Shown one piece after another: positions 17,545 through 26,306 of a DNA stretch of 64,000 nt (the first letter of the stretch is position 1; the number at the start of each line of letters is the position of its first letter). A program made the translations under genes and the position numbers. A model generated the notes under the pieces. That model was given only the letters and a program-made list of their open reading frames with translations, had not been told where the DNA came from and made no database searches. Source of the stretch: Bacteroides congonensis. Lineage in GTDB: Bacteria > Bacteroidota > Bacteroidia > Bacteroidales > Bacteroidaceae. The DNA lies in the NCBI RefSeq assembly GCF_900130125.1, contig NZ_FQXY01000008.1, positions 574,301 to 638,300 of the forward strand. The letters run 5' to 3'.

Positions 17545-18345
17545 ATGAAAAAGTTATTCGCAATTGTTGCTGTGATTGGTGCCTTTACATTTGGCTCTAT
17601 TCAACTTGCTCAGGCTCAAGATGCTCCTGCAGCAGAACAAACTGAACAACAAGCTGTTGCTCCTGCCGCTGAAACTACAGCTGCTGCTCCTGTTGCAGAA
17701 GAAGGTGGTATTCACAAGGAAATCAAAGTTAAATTCATTGAAGGTACTGCATCTTTCATGAGTTTGGTAGCTATCGCTTTGGTGATCGGTTTGGCTTTCT
17801 GTATCGAACGTATCATCTATTTGAGCTTGGCTGAAATCAACACAAAGAAATTCATGGCATCTATCGAAGCTGCTTTGGAAAAAGGTGATGTTGAAGCTGC
17901 TAAAGACATCGCTCGTAACACGAGAGGTCCTGTTGCTTCTATCTACTACCAAGGTTTGATGAGAATTGACCAGGGTATCGATGTTGTTGAAAAATCAATT
18001 GTTTCTTACGGTGGTGTACAAGCCGGTTACCTTGAAAAAGGATGTTCTTGGATTACACTGTTTATCGCAATGGCTCCGTCACTCGGATTCTTGGGTACTG
18101 TAATCGGTATGGTGCAGGCATTTGACAAGATCCAACAGGTAGGTGATATCTCTCCGACGGTTGTTGCAGGTGGTATGAAAGTAGCCTTGATTACAACTAT
18201 CTTCGGTTTGATCGTTGCTTTGATTCTTCAGGTATTCTACAACTACGTACTTGCTAAGATTGAAGCTCTTACAAGCGAAATGGAAGATTCTTCTATCTCT
18301 TTGCTTGACATGGTAATCAAATATAACTTGAAATACAAAAAATAA
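17545..18345 (+). CDS. exbB: ExbB/MotA/TolQ family proton channel protein
   Basis: Inner-membrane proton channel subunit that powers TonB. 266 residues. Unlike E. coli ExbB it begins with a signal-peptide-like segment (MKKLFAIVAVIGAFTF, ending about AQAQ at 26) and a 30-residue Ala/Glu/Gln/Pro-rich stretch before the first membrane helix (about 70-92). The conserved block with two further helices follows (FIAMAPSLGFLGTVIGMV, then GLIVALILQVFY). First gene of exbB, a small membrane protein and two exbD genes, all within 2.4 kb. Confidence 0.92.
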   Translation: MKKLFAIVAVIGAFTFGSIQLAQAQDAPAAEQTEQQAVAPAAETTAAAPVAEEGGIHKEIKVKFIEGTASFMSLVAIALVIGLAFCIERIIYLSLAEINTKKFMASIEAALEKGDVEAAKDIARNTRGPVASIYYQGLMRIDQGIDVVEKSIVSYGGVQAGYLEKGCSWITLFIAMAPSLGFLGTVIGMVQAFDKIQQVGDISPTVVAGGMKVALITTIFGLIVALILQVFYNYVLAKIEALTSEMEDSSISLLDMVIKYNLKYKK

Positions 18346-18351
18346 TATAAG

Positions 18352-18837
18352 ATGAGTAAGTTAACATATAAAGCATCGTATTACGCACTTTATGCGATGT
18401 TTGCCATTATCCTGATCGTTATGGCACTCTTCTTCTTCGGGGGAAACGCTACAGGCGATGCAGTGATAGCGGGAGTAGATCCCGAAATGTGGCAGCCTGC
18501 CCAAACAGATTCCTTACTCTATCTGATGTATGCTTTGTTTGGCCTTGCTGTTGCTGCTACTGTTCTTGGTGCTATATTCCAATTCGGTGCAGCTTTGAAA
18601 GATAACCCGGCAAATGCAATTAAGTCTTTGCTTGGCTTGGTTCTTTTGGCTGTTGTTTTAATTGTAGCTTGGGCTATGGGTGATGGCACGCCGATGCAAA
18701 TCCCGGGTTATAGTGGTACAGACAACGTTCCTTTCTGGCTGAAACTGACTGATATGTTCCTTTATTCTATTTACATCCTGTTGTTTGTAACTGTAGTTGC
18801 AATCATTGTGAGTGGTATAAAGAAAAAATTATCGTAA
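18352..18837 (+). CDS. small membrane protein of the exb operon
   Basis: 161 residues with four hydrophobic segments (about 10-29, 61-82, 93-111 and 130-157) and a short charged C-terminus (KKKLS). It lies 6 bases after exbB and 35 before exbD. I do not know a biochemical role; its constant place between exbB and exbD suggests a part of the same energy-transducing complex. Confidence 0.8.
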   Translation: MSKLTYKASYYALYAMFAIILIVMALFFFGGNATGDAVIAGVDPEMWQPAQTDSLLYLMYALFGLAVAATVLGAIFQFGAALKDNPANAIKSLLGLVLLAVVLIVAWAMGDGTPMQIPGYSGTDNVPFWLKLTDMFLYSIYILLFVTVVAIIVSGIKKKLS

Positions 18838-18872
18838 TCAATTGGGAAAACTCAATTAAATAAGTAATTACA

Positions 18873-19466
18873 ATGGCAAAAGGAAAAAGAAAAGTTCCTG
18901 ATATTAACTCAAGTTCTACGGCGGATATCGCTTTCTTGTTGCTGATCTTCTTCTTGATTACGACATCAATGGATACGGACCGTGGTTTGGCAAGACTTTT
19001 GCCACCGCCACCCGAAGATCAAGACCAACAGAACACGGATAAGATCAAAGAACGTAACGTTTTGCAGGTTTATCTGAATAAGGATGATGCATTGATGTGC
19101 GGAAATGATTATATCGGCGTTGATCAGTTGAGAGATAAAGCCAAAGAATTTATTGCTAATGTTAATAACGCAGAAAATATGCCTGAAAAGACACAAGAAA
19201 ATGTGGAATTCTTCGGTACATATATGGTTAACAACAAGCATGTAATTTCTTTGCAGAATGACCGTGGATCTTCTTATCAGGCATACATCAGTGTGCAGAA
19301 CGAATTGGTTGCTGCATATAATGAATTGAGAGATGAGTTGGCTCAGGAAAAATTCGGAGTTACATATGCAGAGTTGAGCGACGCGCAGCAGAAAGCTGTT
19401 CGTGAAATCTATCCGCAACGAATTTCTGAGGCAGAACCTAAAAAATACGGAGAAAAAAAGAAGTAA
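18873..19466 (+). CDS. exbD: ExbD family protein (first copy)
   Basis: Proton-conducting partner of ExbB with one N-terminal membrane helix (about 17-34) and a periplasmic domain. 197 residues. The STADIAFLLLIFFLITTSMD block carries the membrane Asp needed for proton transfer, followed by LLPPPPED. Longer than typical ExbD (about 140) by an insert in the periplasmic part. A second exbD follows 3 bases later. Confidence 0.9.
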   Translation: MAKGKRKVPDINSSSTADIAFLLLIFFLITTSMDTDRGLARLLPPPPEDQDQQNTDKIKERNVLQVYLNKDDALMCGNDYIGVDQLRDKAKEFIANVNNAENMPEKTQENVEFFGTYMVNNKHVISLQNDRGSSYQAYISVQNELVAAYNELRDELAQEKFGVTYAELSDAQQKAVREIYPQRISEAEPKKYGEKKK

Positions 19467-19469
19467 GTA

Positions 19470-19940
19470 ATGGGAAAATTTAATAAGACTGGTAAACGTG
19501 AAATGCCGGCATTGAATACTTCTTCGTTGCCTGACCTTATCTTTACTTTGTTGTTCTTCTTTATGATTGTAACAACAATGCGTGAGGTAACATTAAAGGT
19601 GCAGTTTACACTTCCGCAAGGTACTGAACTCGAAAAACTGGAGAAGAAATCACTGGTGACATTCATTTATGTAGGTGAACCTACTCAGGAATATCGCGCG
19701 AAAATGGGTACTGAAAGTCGTATTCAGCTTAACGACAGCTACGCTGAAGTTGGTGAAGTACAAGACTTCATTTTCCAGGAACGTGCTAGTATGAATGAGG
19801 GGGATGCAGCTAAAATGACTGTATCTCTGAAAGTAGACCAAAAGACTAAGATGGGTATTATTACTGACGTAAAAAATGCTCTTAGAAAATCTTACGCTTT
19901 GAAGATTAACTATTCTGCTACTAAACGTGGTGAGAAATAA
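19470..19940 (+). CDS. exbD: ExbD family protein (second copy)
   Basis: 156 residues with one N-terminal helix containing SSLPDLIFTLLFFFMIVTTM, with the membrane Asp shared with the first copy, and the ExbD C-terminal fold (MGIITDVKNALRKSYALKINYSA). The two copies are diverged, so the complex may contain an ExbD heterodimer. Ends the operon; a strong terminator follows. Confidence 0.9.
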   Translation: MGKFNKTGKREMPALNTSSLPDLIFTLLFFFMIVTTMREVTLKVQFTLPQGTELEKLEKKSLVTFIYVGEPTQEYRAKMGTESRIQLNDSYAEVGEVQDFIFQERASMNEGDAAKMTVSLKVDQKTKMGIITDVKNALRKSYALKINYSATKRGEK

Positions 19941-19958
19941 TTAGTTAATTCAATATAT

Positions 19959-20000
19959 TAAAGAAAGGGCTTCCAAAATGATTTGGAAGCCCTTTCTTTA
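19959..20000 (+). terminator. intrinsic terminator of the exb operon
   Basis: A perfect 19-bp stem (core GGGCTTCCAAA with TTTGGAAGCCC, loop ATGA) with T-rich flank. Symmetric enough to also serve the convergent gene. Confidence 0.92.
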
Positions 20001-20086
20001 TTTAGGAATATCCCTATTTTAGCTATTTCTACTACTAATAAGGCTTTTACTACTGCTGCTCTGCTAATAATATCCTTTATTTTCTT

Positions 20087-20623
20087 TTATTCTTTTACTC
20101 CGTAAACGATTGTGTGAAGTTTCTTCCTTATCATTTCGTAGTCTTTATCCGGGTTGAGGTTGCCGTGTACCATTAGATACATAGGCAGGAAATCGTCTCC
20201 CGGCTTGTAAGGTGGCTGGTAATAGTCTTTTTCCCACAAAACGAACCCCTGGCGTTGATAGAATCCGATACGGCGTTTTGCCATCTCCTCTACCGGGCGT
20301 TCCACTTCGAGTACAATCGGTTGCTTCAAGTAGTTGCACAAGTATTCGAGGGTGCGTTTTCCATATCCGCCGTTTCGCAGGGCAGGGTTGGTTGCGAAGT
20401 GCTCTACGTAGTAGAAGCTGTCAAAGTCCCAGTAAGTGATAAAGCCGATAGGCAAGTCATCATCAAAGATAATATTATTGTAAAAGTTACCTGTGCGGTC
20501 AGTGTACTCACGTAATTGGTCTAACTCACGGTATTCTTCCGGTGGAAATGCATCGATAAGTAACTCTTCCATAAACTTGTAATGCTGGAAATCCGATGTA
20601 CTAATCGGCTGAAATCTAATCAT
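20087..20623 (-). CDS. GNAT family N-acetyltransferase
   Basis: Acetyl-CoA-dependent acyltransferase of unknown substrate, 178 residues. The acetyl-CoA-binding motif A is NPALRNGGYGKRTLEYL, and motif B is GFYQRQGFVLWEKDY. Both are placed as in GNAT proteins. Single gene. Confidence 0.88.
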   Translation of the reverse strand: MIRFQPISTSDFQHYKFMEELLIDAFPPEEYRELDQLREYTDRTGNFYNNIIFDDDLPIGFITYWDFDSFYYVEHFATNPALRNGGYGKRTLEYLCNYLKQPIVLEVERPVEEMAKRRIGFYQRQGFVLWEKDYYQPPYKPGDDFLPMYLMVHGNLNPDKDYEMIRKKLHTIVYGVKE

Positions 20624-20706
20624 ACGGTTTGGGTTTTAAGTTTGTACTAATAGTGTATTCTTTATATTGATATTATATTTTGTACCCTTTTGTATCCATA
20701 TAACCT

Positions 20707-21984
20707 TTAAGGGATATAGAATTCAATCACGCGGCGGATGGCGCGTTGGCAAACCGGACAGAATTCCGGGTAACCGTTTGTTCTCATACGACAGTCGTAG
20801 GCAGGACGATAGATGCCTTTGGCTGAGTATCCGCCTCCTTCATAGACTCCTACCGGATATTTTTTCCTTTCGGTGGCAGGGGTGGGGATGGGAGTACCTT
20901 TGGTGAGCATATTTTCCCACTTGGAAGCGAAATCTATGCGTGTCGAGATATTCTGTTCCCATGGTTCAATATCCAGTGGATAGGTATCTGTCATTGTGTC
21001 GTCCTCATAGAAATACTCGTCGGCTAATCCTGCAAAGCTGTGCCCGAACTCGTGTACCACTACGGGCTTGAACATCGGATGATGGGCAGTAGTCAGCGTA
21101 TACGAATTATAAATACCGCCACCACCGTATACGTCAGTGTTGGCGAGAATAATAATGTGTTCGTAAGGGATGCCGGCTAAGGCGTTATGGATAGATTTTA
21201 CCCGGCTGGTAGTCAGGTAACGATCCGAATAGAAAGTATCGAAATGAGAGTGTACGGCCGTTTGTTTCCATTGGTTTTCGCGGGGCACACTGACACCACT
21301 GTCCGTAGACGGACTGGCAACGGCAATGATATTGAACTTATCTTTCATGGAGAGGAACGGTTCATGTGAAAACAGGCTTTCACAAGCGTTTTGCGCATCC
21401 TGATAGAACAAGTCCATTTCCTTCCCGGTATATCCTTCAGCAAGGATGGCGATGTCGATACATTCTTTCTCGTTGCCACTTTGGAGCATATAGCGATGCG
21501 GAGTGACGTGTGACACTCCCCGTTTATGAATCAGGATATCGTCAGGGCGGACTATATGCTTGTAGTTGGCCATCACTTCCCTGCGCGGAGAATACAGGAC
21601 GATTTCCACTTCTACCGGTTGTTTGGGATAGGGCAGAAGAAAACTGTTCTCGAATCCCTTTGCCGTTTCTTTGGCTTCGTCCGTGGTGAGCCATTCCTGA
21701 AACAGGGAAGAGAAGGAAGTCTTGTAGATGCACTGTTTGGTAGCAAGGTCTTTCACGATGATTTGACCGTTGCCTTCCAGTGGGAGTTCGGATAAATGAT
21801 GCTGGCGACCTGCCCAGGAAGGAAGTTGTGACAGTTCGTCGAGATAGATAGCCTGTTGCCCGGTATCTCCGGTGAAGATGTAGTCCACCCGCAATGTTTT
21901 GTCTTGAAAATAATCGTCAAAGTTCTGTGCATAACCTTCCACAAAAGTGAAGAAAAATAGAACAATACAGCAAATTTGTCTCAT
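20707..21984 (-). CDS. secreted M64 (IgA peptidase) family metalloprotease
   Basis: Zinc metallopeptidase, 425 residues. Signal peptide of 19-20 residues (MRQICCIVLFFFTFVEGYAQ), an N-terminal domain, then the catalytic domain with HEFGH at 311-315 and GLADEY just after, the M64 signature. ILAEGYTGKEMDLF is also typical. The promoter box at 22010-22017 lies between the upstream ATG (22020) and the ATG at 21984, so the latter is used. Whether it cleaves IgA is not known; many gut Bacteroides have such proteins. Confidence 0.9.
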   Translation of the reverse strand: MRQICCIVLFFFTFVEGYAQNFDDYFQDKTLRVDYIFTGDTGQQAIYLDELSQLPSWAGRQHHLSELPLEGNGQIIVKDLATKQCIYKTSFSSLFQEWLTTDEAKETAKGFENSFLLPYPKQPVEVEIVLYSPRREVMANYKHIVRPDDILIHKRGVSHVTPHRYMLQSGNEKECIDIAILAEGYTGKEMDLFYQDAQNACESLFSHEPFLSMKDKFNIIAVASPSTDSGVSVPRENQWKQTAVHSHFDTFYSDRYLTTSRVKSIHNALAGIPYEHIIILANTDVYGGGGIYNSYTLTTAHHPMFKPVVVHEFGHSFAGLADEYFYEDDTMTDTYPLDIEPWEQNISTRIDFASKWENMLTKGTPIPTPATERKKYPVGVYEGGGYSAKGIYRPAYDCRMRTNGYPEFCPVCQRAIRRVIEFYIP

Positions 21985-22009
21985 ATAAATGGTATATTTA
22001 TGTTTTTTG

Positions 22010-22017
22010 CAAAGATA
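22010..22017 (-). promoter_or_regulatory. -7 promoter box of the M64 peptidase gene
   Basis: TATCTTTG on the minus strand, 25 bases before the ATG at 21984. Confidence 0.65.
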
Positions 22018-22090
22018 CAAACTATTGTTGATTTAACTGCTTCGTATAAATAAAAGTAATAGTTTATAGCATTTGTTGCCGGAAAATCGC

Positions 22091-22098
22091 TAACTTTG
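22091..22098 (+). promoter_or_regulatory. -7 promoter box of the Lrp-type regulator gene
   Basis: TAACTTTG, 39 bases before the start at 22138; divergent to the M64 promoter 74 bases away. Confidence 0.6.
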
Positions 22099-22137
22099 CA
22101 CAAAAGATTCACTGATTAAAACAATTTGATTTAAGAA

Positions 22138-22617
22138 ATGGGACATCATCAATTAGATACGCTGGATGAACAAATACTGAAACTGATTGCCGGCAATGCA
22201 CGTATTCCTTTTTTGGAAGTGGCGAGAGCTTGTAATGTTTCCGGTGCCGCGATTCATCAACGTATTCAAAAACTAACTAACTTAGGGATACTCAAAGGTT
22301 CAGAATATGTCATTGACCCCGAAAAAATAGGATATGAAACTTGTGCTTACATCGGTATCTATCTGAAAGATCCCGAATCTTTTGATTCGGTAACAAAGGC
22401 TTTGGAAGCTATTCCCGAAGTAGTGGAATGTCATTTCACTACCGGAAAATATGATATGTTCATCAAGATTTACGCAAAGAATAACCACCACTTGTTGAGT
22501 GTTATCCATGATAAATTGCAACCACTGGGATTGGCGCGTACAGAAACGTTAATCTCCTTCCACGAAGCCATTAAGAGGCAGATGCCTATCATGGTCGAGG
22601 TGGACGAGGAAGATTAA
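22138..22617 (+). CDS. Lrp/AsnC family transcriptional regulator
   Basis: DNA-binding regulator, 159 residues. N-terminal winged helix-turn-helix (LDTLDEQILKLIAGNARIPF, then VSGAAIHQRIQKL), followed by the RAM ligand/oligomerisation domain with VVECHFTTGKYDMFIKIYA. The effector is unknown; it may control the divergent M64 gene or itself through the shared region. Confidence 0.92.
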   Translation: MGHHQLDTLDEQILKLIAGNARIPFLEVARACNVSGAAIHQRIQKLTNLGILKGSEYVIDPEKIGYETCAYIGIYLKDPESFDSVTKALEAIPEVVECHFTTGKYDMFIKIYAKNNHHLLSVIHDKLQPLGLARTETLISFHEAIKRQMPIMVEVDEED

Positions 22618-22623
22618 TTTATC

Positions 22624-23118
22624 TCACTTTCTTACGTAATCTACAAAGGCATAGGAGCAGAGATGTTTCTCATCCGCAGGGTGAGTTTCTCTGCTTTTTT
22701 CTTGCCAACTCTTCGAAGAAACTTCAGGGAAATATACGTCGGCTTCGGGAGCAGTGCTGTCTATCTCTGTCAGGCAGAGTTCGTCAGCAAAAGGAAGTGC
22801 TTGCCGGTAAATGCTTGCACCGCCGATTATATACACATGTTCCTCTTCTTTGCAGCTTTGCAAAGCCGCTTCAAGCGATGGGAACACTTCTGCACCGGGA
22901 CATTCCGTAGCCGGATTAGAAGACAGTACAACGTTTCTGCGATTGGGCAATGCACCTTTCGGTAGAGATTCGAAAGTCTTGCGGCCCATTATAATGGTGT
23001 TTCCGGTAGTCAACGCCTTGAAACGCTTCAAGTCGTTGGGCAGCCAGAAAAGAAGTTTATTCTGAAAGCCTATTGCCATACGCTGGTCTATGGCGGCGAT
23101 AATGGATACTTTACTCAT
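22624..23118 (-). CDS. folA: dihydrofolate reductase
   Basis: Reduces dihydrofolate to tetrahydrofolate with NADPH. 164 residues, usual length. Seen: AAIDQRMAIGFQNKLLFWLPNDLKRFK with the catalytic acid in the LPNDL block, TIIMGRKTFESLP, and VYIIGGASIYRQAL. Follows thyA by five bases in one operon, which is logical since ThyA produces dihydrofolate. Confidence 0.95.
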   Translation of the reverse strand: MSKVSIIAAIDQRMAIGFQNKLLFWLPNDLKRFKALTTGNTIIMGRKTFESLPKGALPNRRNVVLSSNPATECPGAEVFPSLEAALQSCKEEEHVYIIGGASIYRQALPFADELCLTEIDSTAPEADVYFPEVSSKSWQEKSRETHPADEKHLCSYAFVDYVRK

Positions 23119-23123
23119 AGGAA

Positions 23124-23918
23124 TTATACGGCTACTACTCCTGCGATATGCGGATGCGGGTCATAATTTACTAATTCAAAGTCCTCAAATTTGAAATCGA
23201 AGATACTTTTCACATCCGGGTTGATTTTCATTTGTGGCAGCGGGCGAGGTTCACGCGACAGTTGCAGTTTCACCTGTTCCAGGTGGTTCAGGTAGATGTG
23301 GGCATCACCGAACGTATGAACAAAGTCACCTGCTTTCAATCCCGTCACTTGCGCCATCATTTGCAATAACAATGCATAAGAAGCGATGTTGAAAGGAACG
23401 CCGAGGAAGATATCGGCACTGCGTTGGTAAAGTTGCAGGCTCAATCGTCCGTCTGCTACGTAGAACTGGAAGAAAGCATGGCAAGGCGGGAGATTCATCT
23501 TGTTCAGATCTGCCACGTTCCAGGCACTCACGATGATACGGCGTGAATCCGGGTTATGCTTGATTGTCTCTACCACTTCGCTGATTTGGTCGATGAATCC
23601 ACCGTTGTAGTCAGGCCACGAACGCCACTGGTAACCGTAGATATGACCTAAGTCACCGTTCTCGTCCGCCCATTCATTCCAAATACGCACTCCGTGCTCT
23701 TGCAGATATTTCACGTTAGTGTCTCCTTGCAGAAACCAAAGCAACTCGTATATGATTGATTTCAGATGCAGCTTCTTCGTTGTCAGACAGGGAAAACCGT
23801 CTTCGAGGTTAAAACGCATTTGATGGCCGAAAACGCTGATGGTTCCCGTTCCGGTGCGATCACTTTTTTCCGTGCCTTCCGTCAGTACACGGTTGAGCAA
23901 ATCCAGGTATTGTTTCAT
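23124..23918 (-). CDS. thyA: thymidylate synthase
   Basis: Methylates dUMP to dTMP with methylene-tetrahydrofolate. 264 residues, the same length as the E. coli enzyme; catalytic Cys146 lies in [11 protein letters not shown], and the phosphate-binding RRIIVSAWN and DRTGTGT are present. First gene of thyA-folA; a TAATTTTG box (23973-23980, minus) lies about 55 bases upstream. Confidence 0.97.
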   Translation of the reverse strand: MKQYLDLLNRVLTEGTEKSDRTGTGTISVFGHQMRFNLEDGFPCLTTKKLHLKSIIYELLWFLQGDTNVKYLQEHGVRIWNEWADENGDLGHIYGYQWRSWPDYNGGFIDQISEVVETIKHNPDSRRIIVSAWNVADLNKMNLPPCHAFFQFYVADGRLSLQLYQRSADIFLGVPFNIASYALLLQMMAQVTGLKAGDFVHTFGDAHIYLNHLEQVKLQLSREPRPLPQMKINPDVKSIFDFKFEDFELVNYDPHPHIAGVVAV

Positions 23919-23972
23919 AATGAATAAATTTTCAAATCATTGGTGTATTCACGGAGGAACTACACGCTTGCG

Positions 23973-23980
23973 CAAAATTA
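23973..23980 (-). promoter_or_regulatory. -7 promoter box of thyA-folA
   Basis: TAATTTTG on the minus strand, matching TAnnTTTG. It lies just past the stop of the phospholipase D-like gene. Confidence 0.45.
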
Positions 23981-25249
23981 CAAAAATGGTGTGAATAAAT
24001 TAGCAAACCATCCGACGAACTTCTTCCAAGGTGAACGCTTTTTCCAAAATTCAGGTGTCAGTTGGGTGCAGTGTTCGATATCTTCATGGAACATGGTATT
24101 CAGTTCGGCTGTCGTTTTCTTGTCAAAGATGAAAGCGTTCGTCTCGTAGTCGTATCGGAGGCTTCGGCTGTTTAGGTTGGCAGTGCCGACTGTGCAGAAC
24201 AGGTCGTCGACCATCATGATTTTCGAGTGATGAAATCCGCCGTTGTACATATAAACGGTAGCTCCCCTTTTCATCAACTTATGCAGCTTATAAAGCGCGG
24301 CATCCGGCGTAAACGGAATATCAGAAGCGGAAGAAACCATAATTGTCACGTCCACTCCCCGGTCAATGGAGCGGTTCAGTGCTTTCTTGATGGAAGAAGT
24401 CGGCACGAAATAAGGATTGACGATGTGTACATTCTTTTGCGCCGAATAAATACTCATCGCATATGCGTGGCTCAACATACGACTGTTCTTCTTCGGAGTA
24501 CGGTCTACGATGGCGACTACAATATTGGTGCTGTCCGTCTGTCCCGCATGTTGCGGAAAATAAGCTTCCCCGCCTATATTCTGTTTCGTCTCTTTGTTCC
24601 AAATCGTGAGAAATATTTCCTGCAGGTCGTTGACGGCATCCCCTTCGATACGCGTGTGCATATCCCGCCAGGTTCCGATTTTGGGCAGACCGTTGATGTA
24701 ATAATCGGCGATATTCATTCCGCCCGTATAAGCCACTTTTCCGTCGATGACGGCAATCTTCCGGTGGTCGCGGTGGGCGGCGTGGTTGATGTAAGGGAAG
24801 GTAAACGGGTCGAACTTGACAATTTCGATGCCCCGTTCACGTATTTTCTTGAGATGTTTCTTTTTGAGCGGCTTGTTATTCGACCAGTTGCCGAAGGCAT
24901 CGAACATAGCCCGCACTTCAACGTCTTCTTTTACCTTTTCGGCCAAGAGGTCGAATAAAGCATTGGCGATGGAGTCATTGCGGAAATTGAAATATTCAAG
25001 GTGAACATGGTGTTTGGCTTCCCGTATGGCTTCAAATAAATCGATAAACTTCTCCCGTCCGCTTTTCAGCAGCTTGACTTTATTGTTATCGGAGATGGGA
25101 ATACCTGATTCTTGCAGGAAATGTAATACTAGAGAATCACTTGTTAGTCCGATAGAGTCCCGTGGATGCGTCATCAAACTGTCGATGACATCCGCCTGGG
25201 CGCGTAATAAAGACAAAAACAGAAATAAAATAAATATACGTAGTTTCAA
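23978..25249 (-). CDS. exported phospholipase D/cardiolipin synthase-like protein
   Basis: 423 residues with a cleavable signal peptide (MKLRIFILFLFLSLLRAQA) and two HKD motifs: His162/Lys164/Asp169 (HRKIAVID) and His341/Lys343/Asp348 (HSKIMMVD), each followed by the family's GG/GT-x-N-x-N block. The domain order is that of bacterial cardiolipin synthases, but the two membrane helices of ClsA are replaced by a signal peptide, so it should act in the periplasm. Cardiolipin synthase or phospholipase D cannot be separated by sequence. Single gene. Confidence 0.88.
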   Translation of the reverse strand: MKLRIFILFLFLSLLRAQADVIDSLMTHPRDSIGLTSDSLVLHFLQESGIPISDNNKVKLLKSGREKFIDLFEAIREAKHHVHLEYFNFRNDSIANALFDLLAEKVKEDVEVRAMFDAFGNWSNNKPLKKKHLKKIRERGIEIVKFDPFTFPYINHAAHRDHRKIAVIDGKVAYTGGMNIADYYINGLPKIGTWRDMHTRIEGDAVNDLQEIFLTIWNKETKQNIGGEAYFPQHAGQTDSTNIVVAIVDRTPKKNSRMLSHAYAMSIYSAQKNVHIVNPYFVPTSSIKKALNRSIDRGVDVTIMVSSASDIPFTPDAALYKLHKLMKRGATVYMYNGGFHHSKIMMVDDLFCTVGTANLNSRSLRYDYETNAFIFDKKTTAELNTMFHEDIEHCTQLTPEFWKKRSPWKKFVGWFANLFTPFL

Positions 25250-25281
25250 AACTTTTCTCTCTATTTTAGTTTACAGAACAA

Positions 25282-25289
25282 CAAAGATA
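25282..25289 (-). promoter_or_regulatory. -7 promoter box of the phospholipase D-like gene
   Basis: TATCTTTG on the minus strand, 32 bases before the start. Confidence 0.65.
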
Positions 25290-25383
25290 CAACATCTAAG
25301 TTTGGGGCGACTTGGAATAAAGGGTAGATTTATCATTGTTTAACAGATGGAGCGGCTCATAAGAATTTCTTTGTCTAAAGAAT

Positions 25384-25418
25384 AAAAAAATCCCGGAGAT
25401 ACACAGAATTCCGGGATT
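25384..25418 (-). terminator. terminator of the sigma factor operon
   Basis: AATCCCGGA pairs with TCCGGGATT (12-base loop); on the minus strand the stem runs into a T7 tract. Confidence 0.85.
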
Positions 25419-25444
25419 GTAATTATATATCCTTTTGATGGCGC

Positions 25445-25774
25445 TTATGCCAACGAAGCCACTTTACGTGTCGCCATAAACAGCAGGACGACGGTAGCGA
25501 TAATTATTGATTTCGGGTCAAGGCTTGTAGCGCCATGATTAATCATACCGATAAACACTTCCCTGATGGTTCCCCAAGCAGCTTCCAAACCGCCCATCCA
25601 AACGAAAAGTACAGTTGCAATCGCCATTACGAAAACACTCCAAAGACGTGCCAGCCGATAGCTGCGGTCGGGCAAGTGGTGCATGACACGGCGACTGAAT
25701 CCGTTGTCCGCTATTTCCTGCTTGTTTTCTGCGAAGAAATCGCGCAAGAGCTTATCATTGTCTACTTCTTTCAT
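25445..25774 (-). CDS. small membrane protein, possible anti-sigma partner
   Basis: 109 residues: a charged N-terminal third (about 1-38, DNDKLLRDFFAENKQEI) and two membrane helices (about 42-62 and 88-104). The gene overlaps the sigma factor gene by 20 bases, a position usual for anti-sigma factors. I see no zinc-binding ZAS motif, so the anti-sigma role is only inferred from place and topology. It fits a Bacteroides family of short DUF proteins (DUF5056-like). Confidence 0.7.
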   Translation of the reverse strand: MKEVDNDKLLRDFFAENKQEIADNGFSRRVMHHLPDRSYRLARLWSVFVMAIATVLFVWMGGLEAAWGTIREVFIGMINHGATSLDPKSIIIATVVLLFMATRKVASLA

Positions 25775-26306
25775 AACCGTTTTGTTTTAAATACGTTGCC
25801 AATTTCTCTTTACCACGCGACAGATGGCTTTTCACCGTCCCTGCCGGTATTCCTGTTATCCCCGCAATCTTGTCGATGCTTACATCTTCCATGTAGAACA
25901 ACGTGATGCAGGTTCTTTCCACTTCTTTGAGCGTCTTGAGCGACTGGTAGACATCCATTTTCTGACCGACATTCTCCTGCTCGGTACTGTTGATGGCGTC
26001 TATTTCCCTTGTATCCAAGTCAGCCGTTTCCTTCCGGCTGCGAATATAATCATAAAAAACATTGTACGCAATACGATACAGCCACGTGGAGAAGCTTGAT
26101 AAGTTTCGGAAAGAAGCAATATTCGTATACGCCTTGATGAATGTATCTTGTGCCAAGTCGTCACTCAATTCGTTGTCGCCGCAAGTCAGATTCAGGAAGA
26201 ACCGCCGGACAGGCGACTGGTACTTCCCCACCAACTGGTCGAAGGCCCTGGTGTTCTTGAACACCACGACCTGCGCGACTAGCGATATATCGTTGAGTTG
26301 GCTCAT
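25755..26306 (-). CDS. ECF-type RNA polymerase sigma factor
   Basis: 183 residues with sigma region 2 (ELSDDLAQDTFIKAYTNI, FSTWLYRIAYNVFYDYIR) and region 4 (LKEVERTCITLFYMEDVS, then GIPAGTVKSHLSRGKEKL). Starts in a four-base overlap with the upstream membrane protein gene and overlaps the downstream one, a tightly coupled three-gene operon. Likely controls a cell-envelope response, possibly its own operon. Confidence 0.93.
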   Translation of the reverse strand: MSQLNDISLVAQVVVFKNTRAFDQLVGKYQSPVRRFFLNLTCGDNELSDDLAQDTFIKAYTNIASFRNLSSFSTWLYRIAYNVFYDYIRSRKETADLDTREIDAINSTEQENVGQKMDVYQSLKTLKEVERTCITLFYMEDVSIDKIAGITGIPAGTVKSHLSRGKEKLATYLKQNGYERSRQ

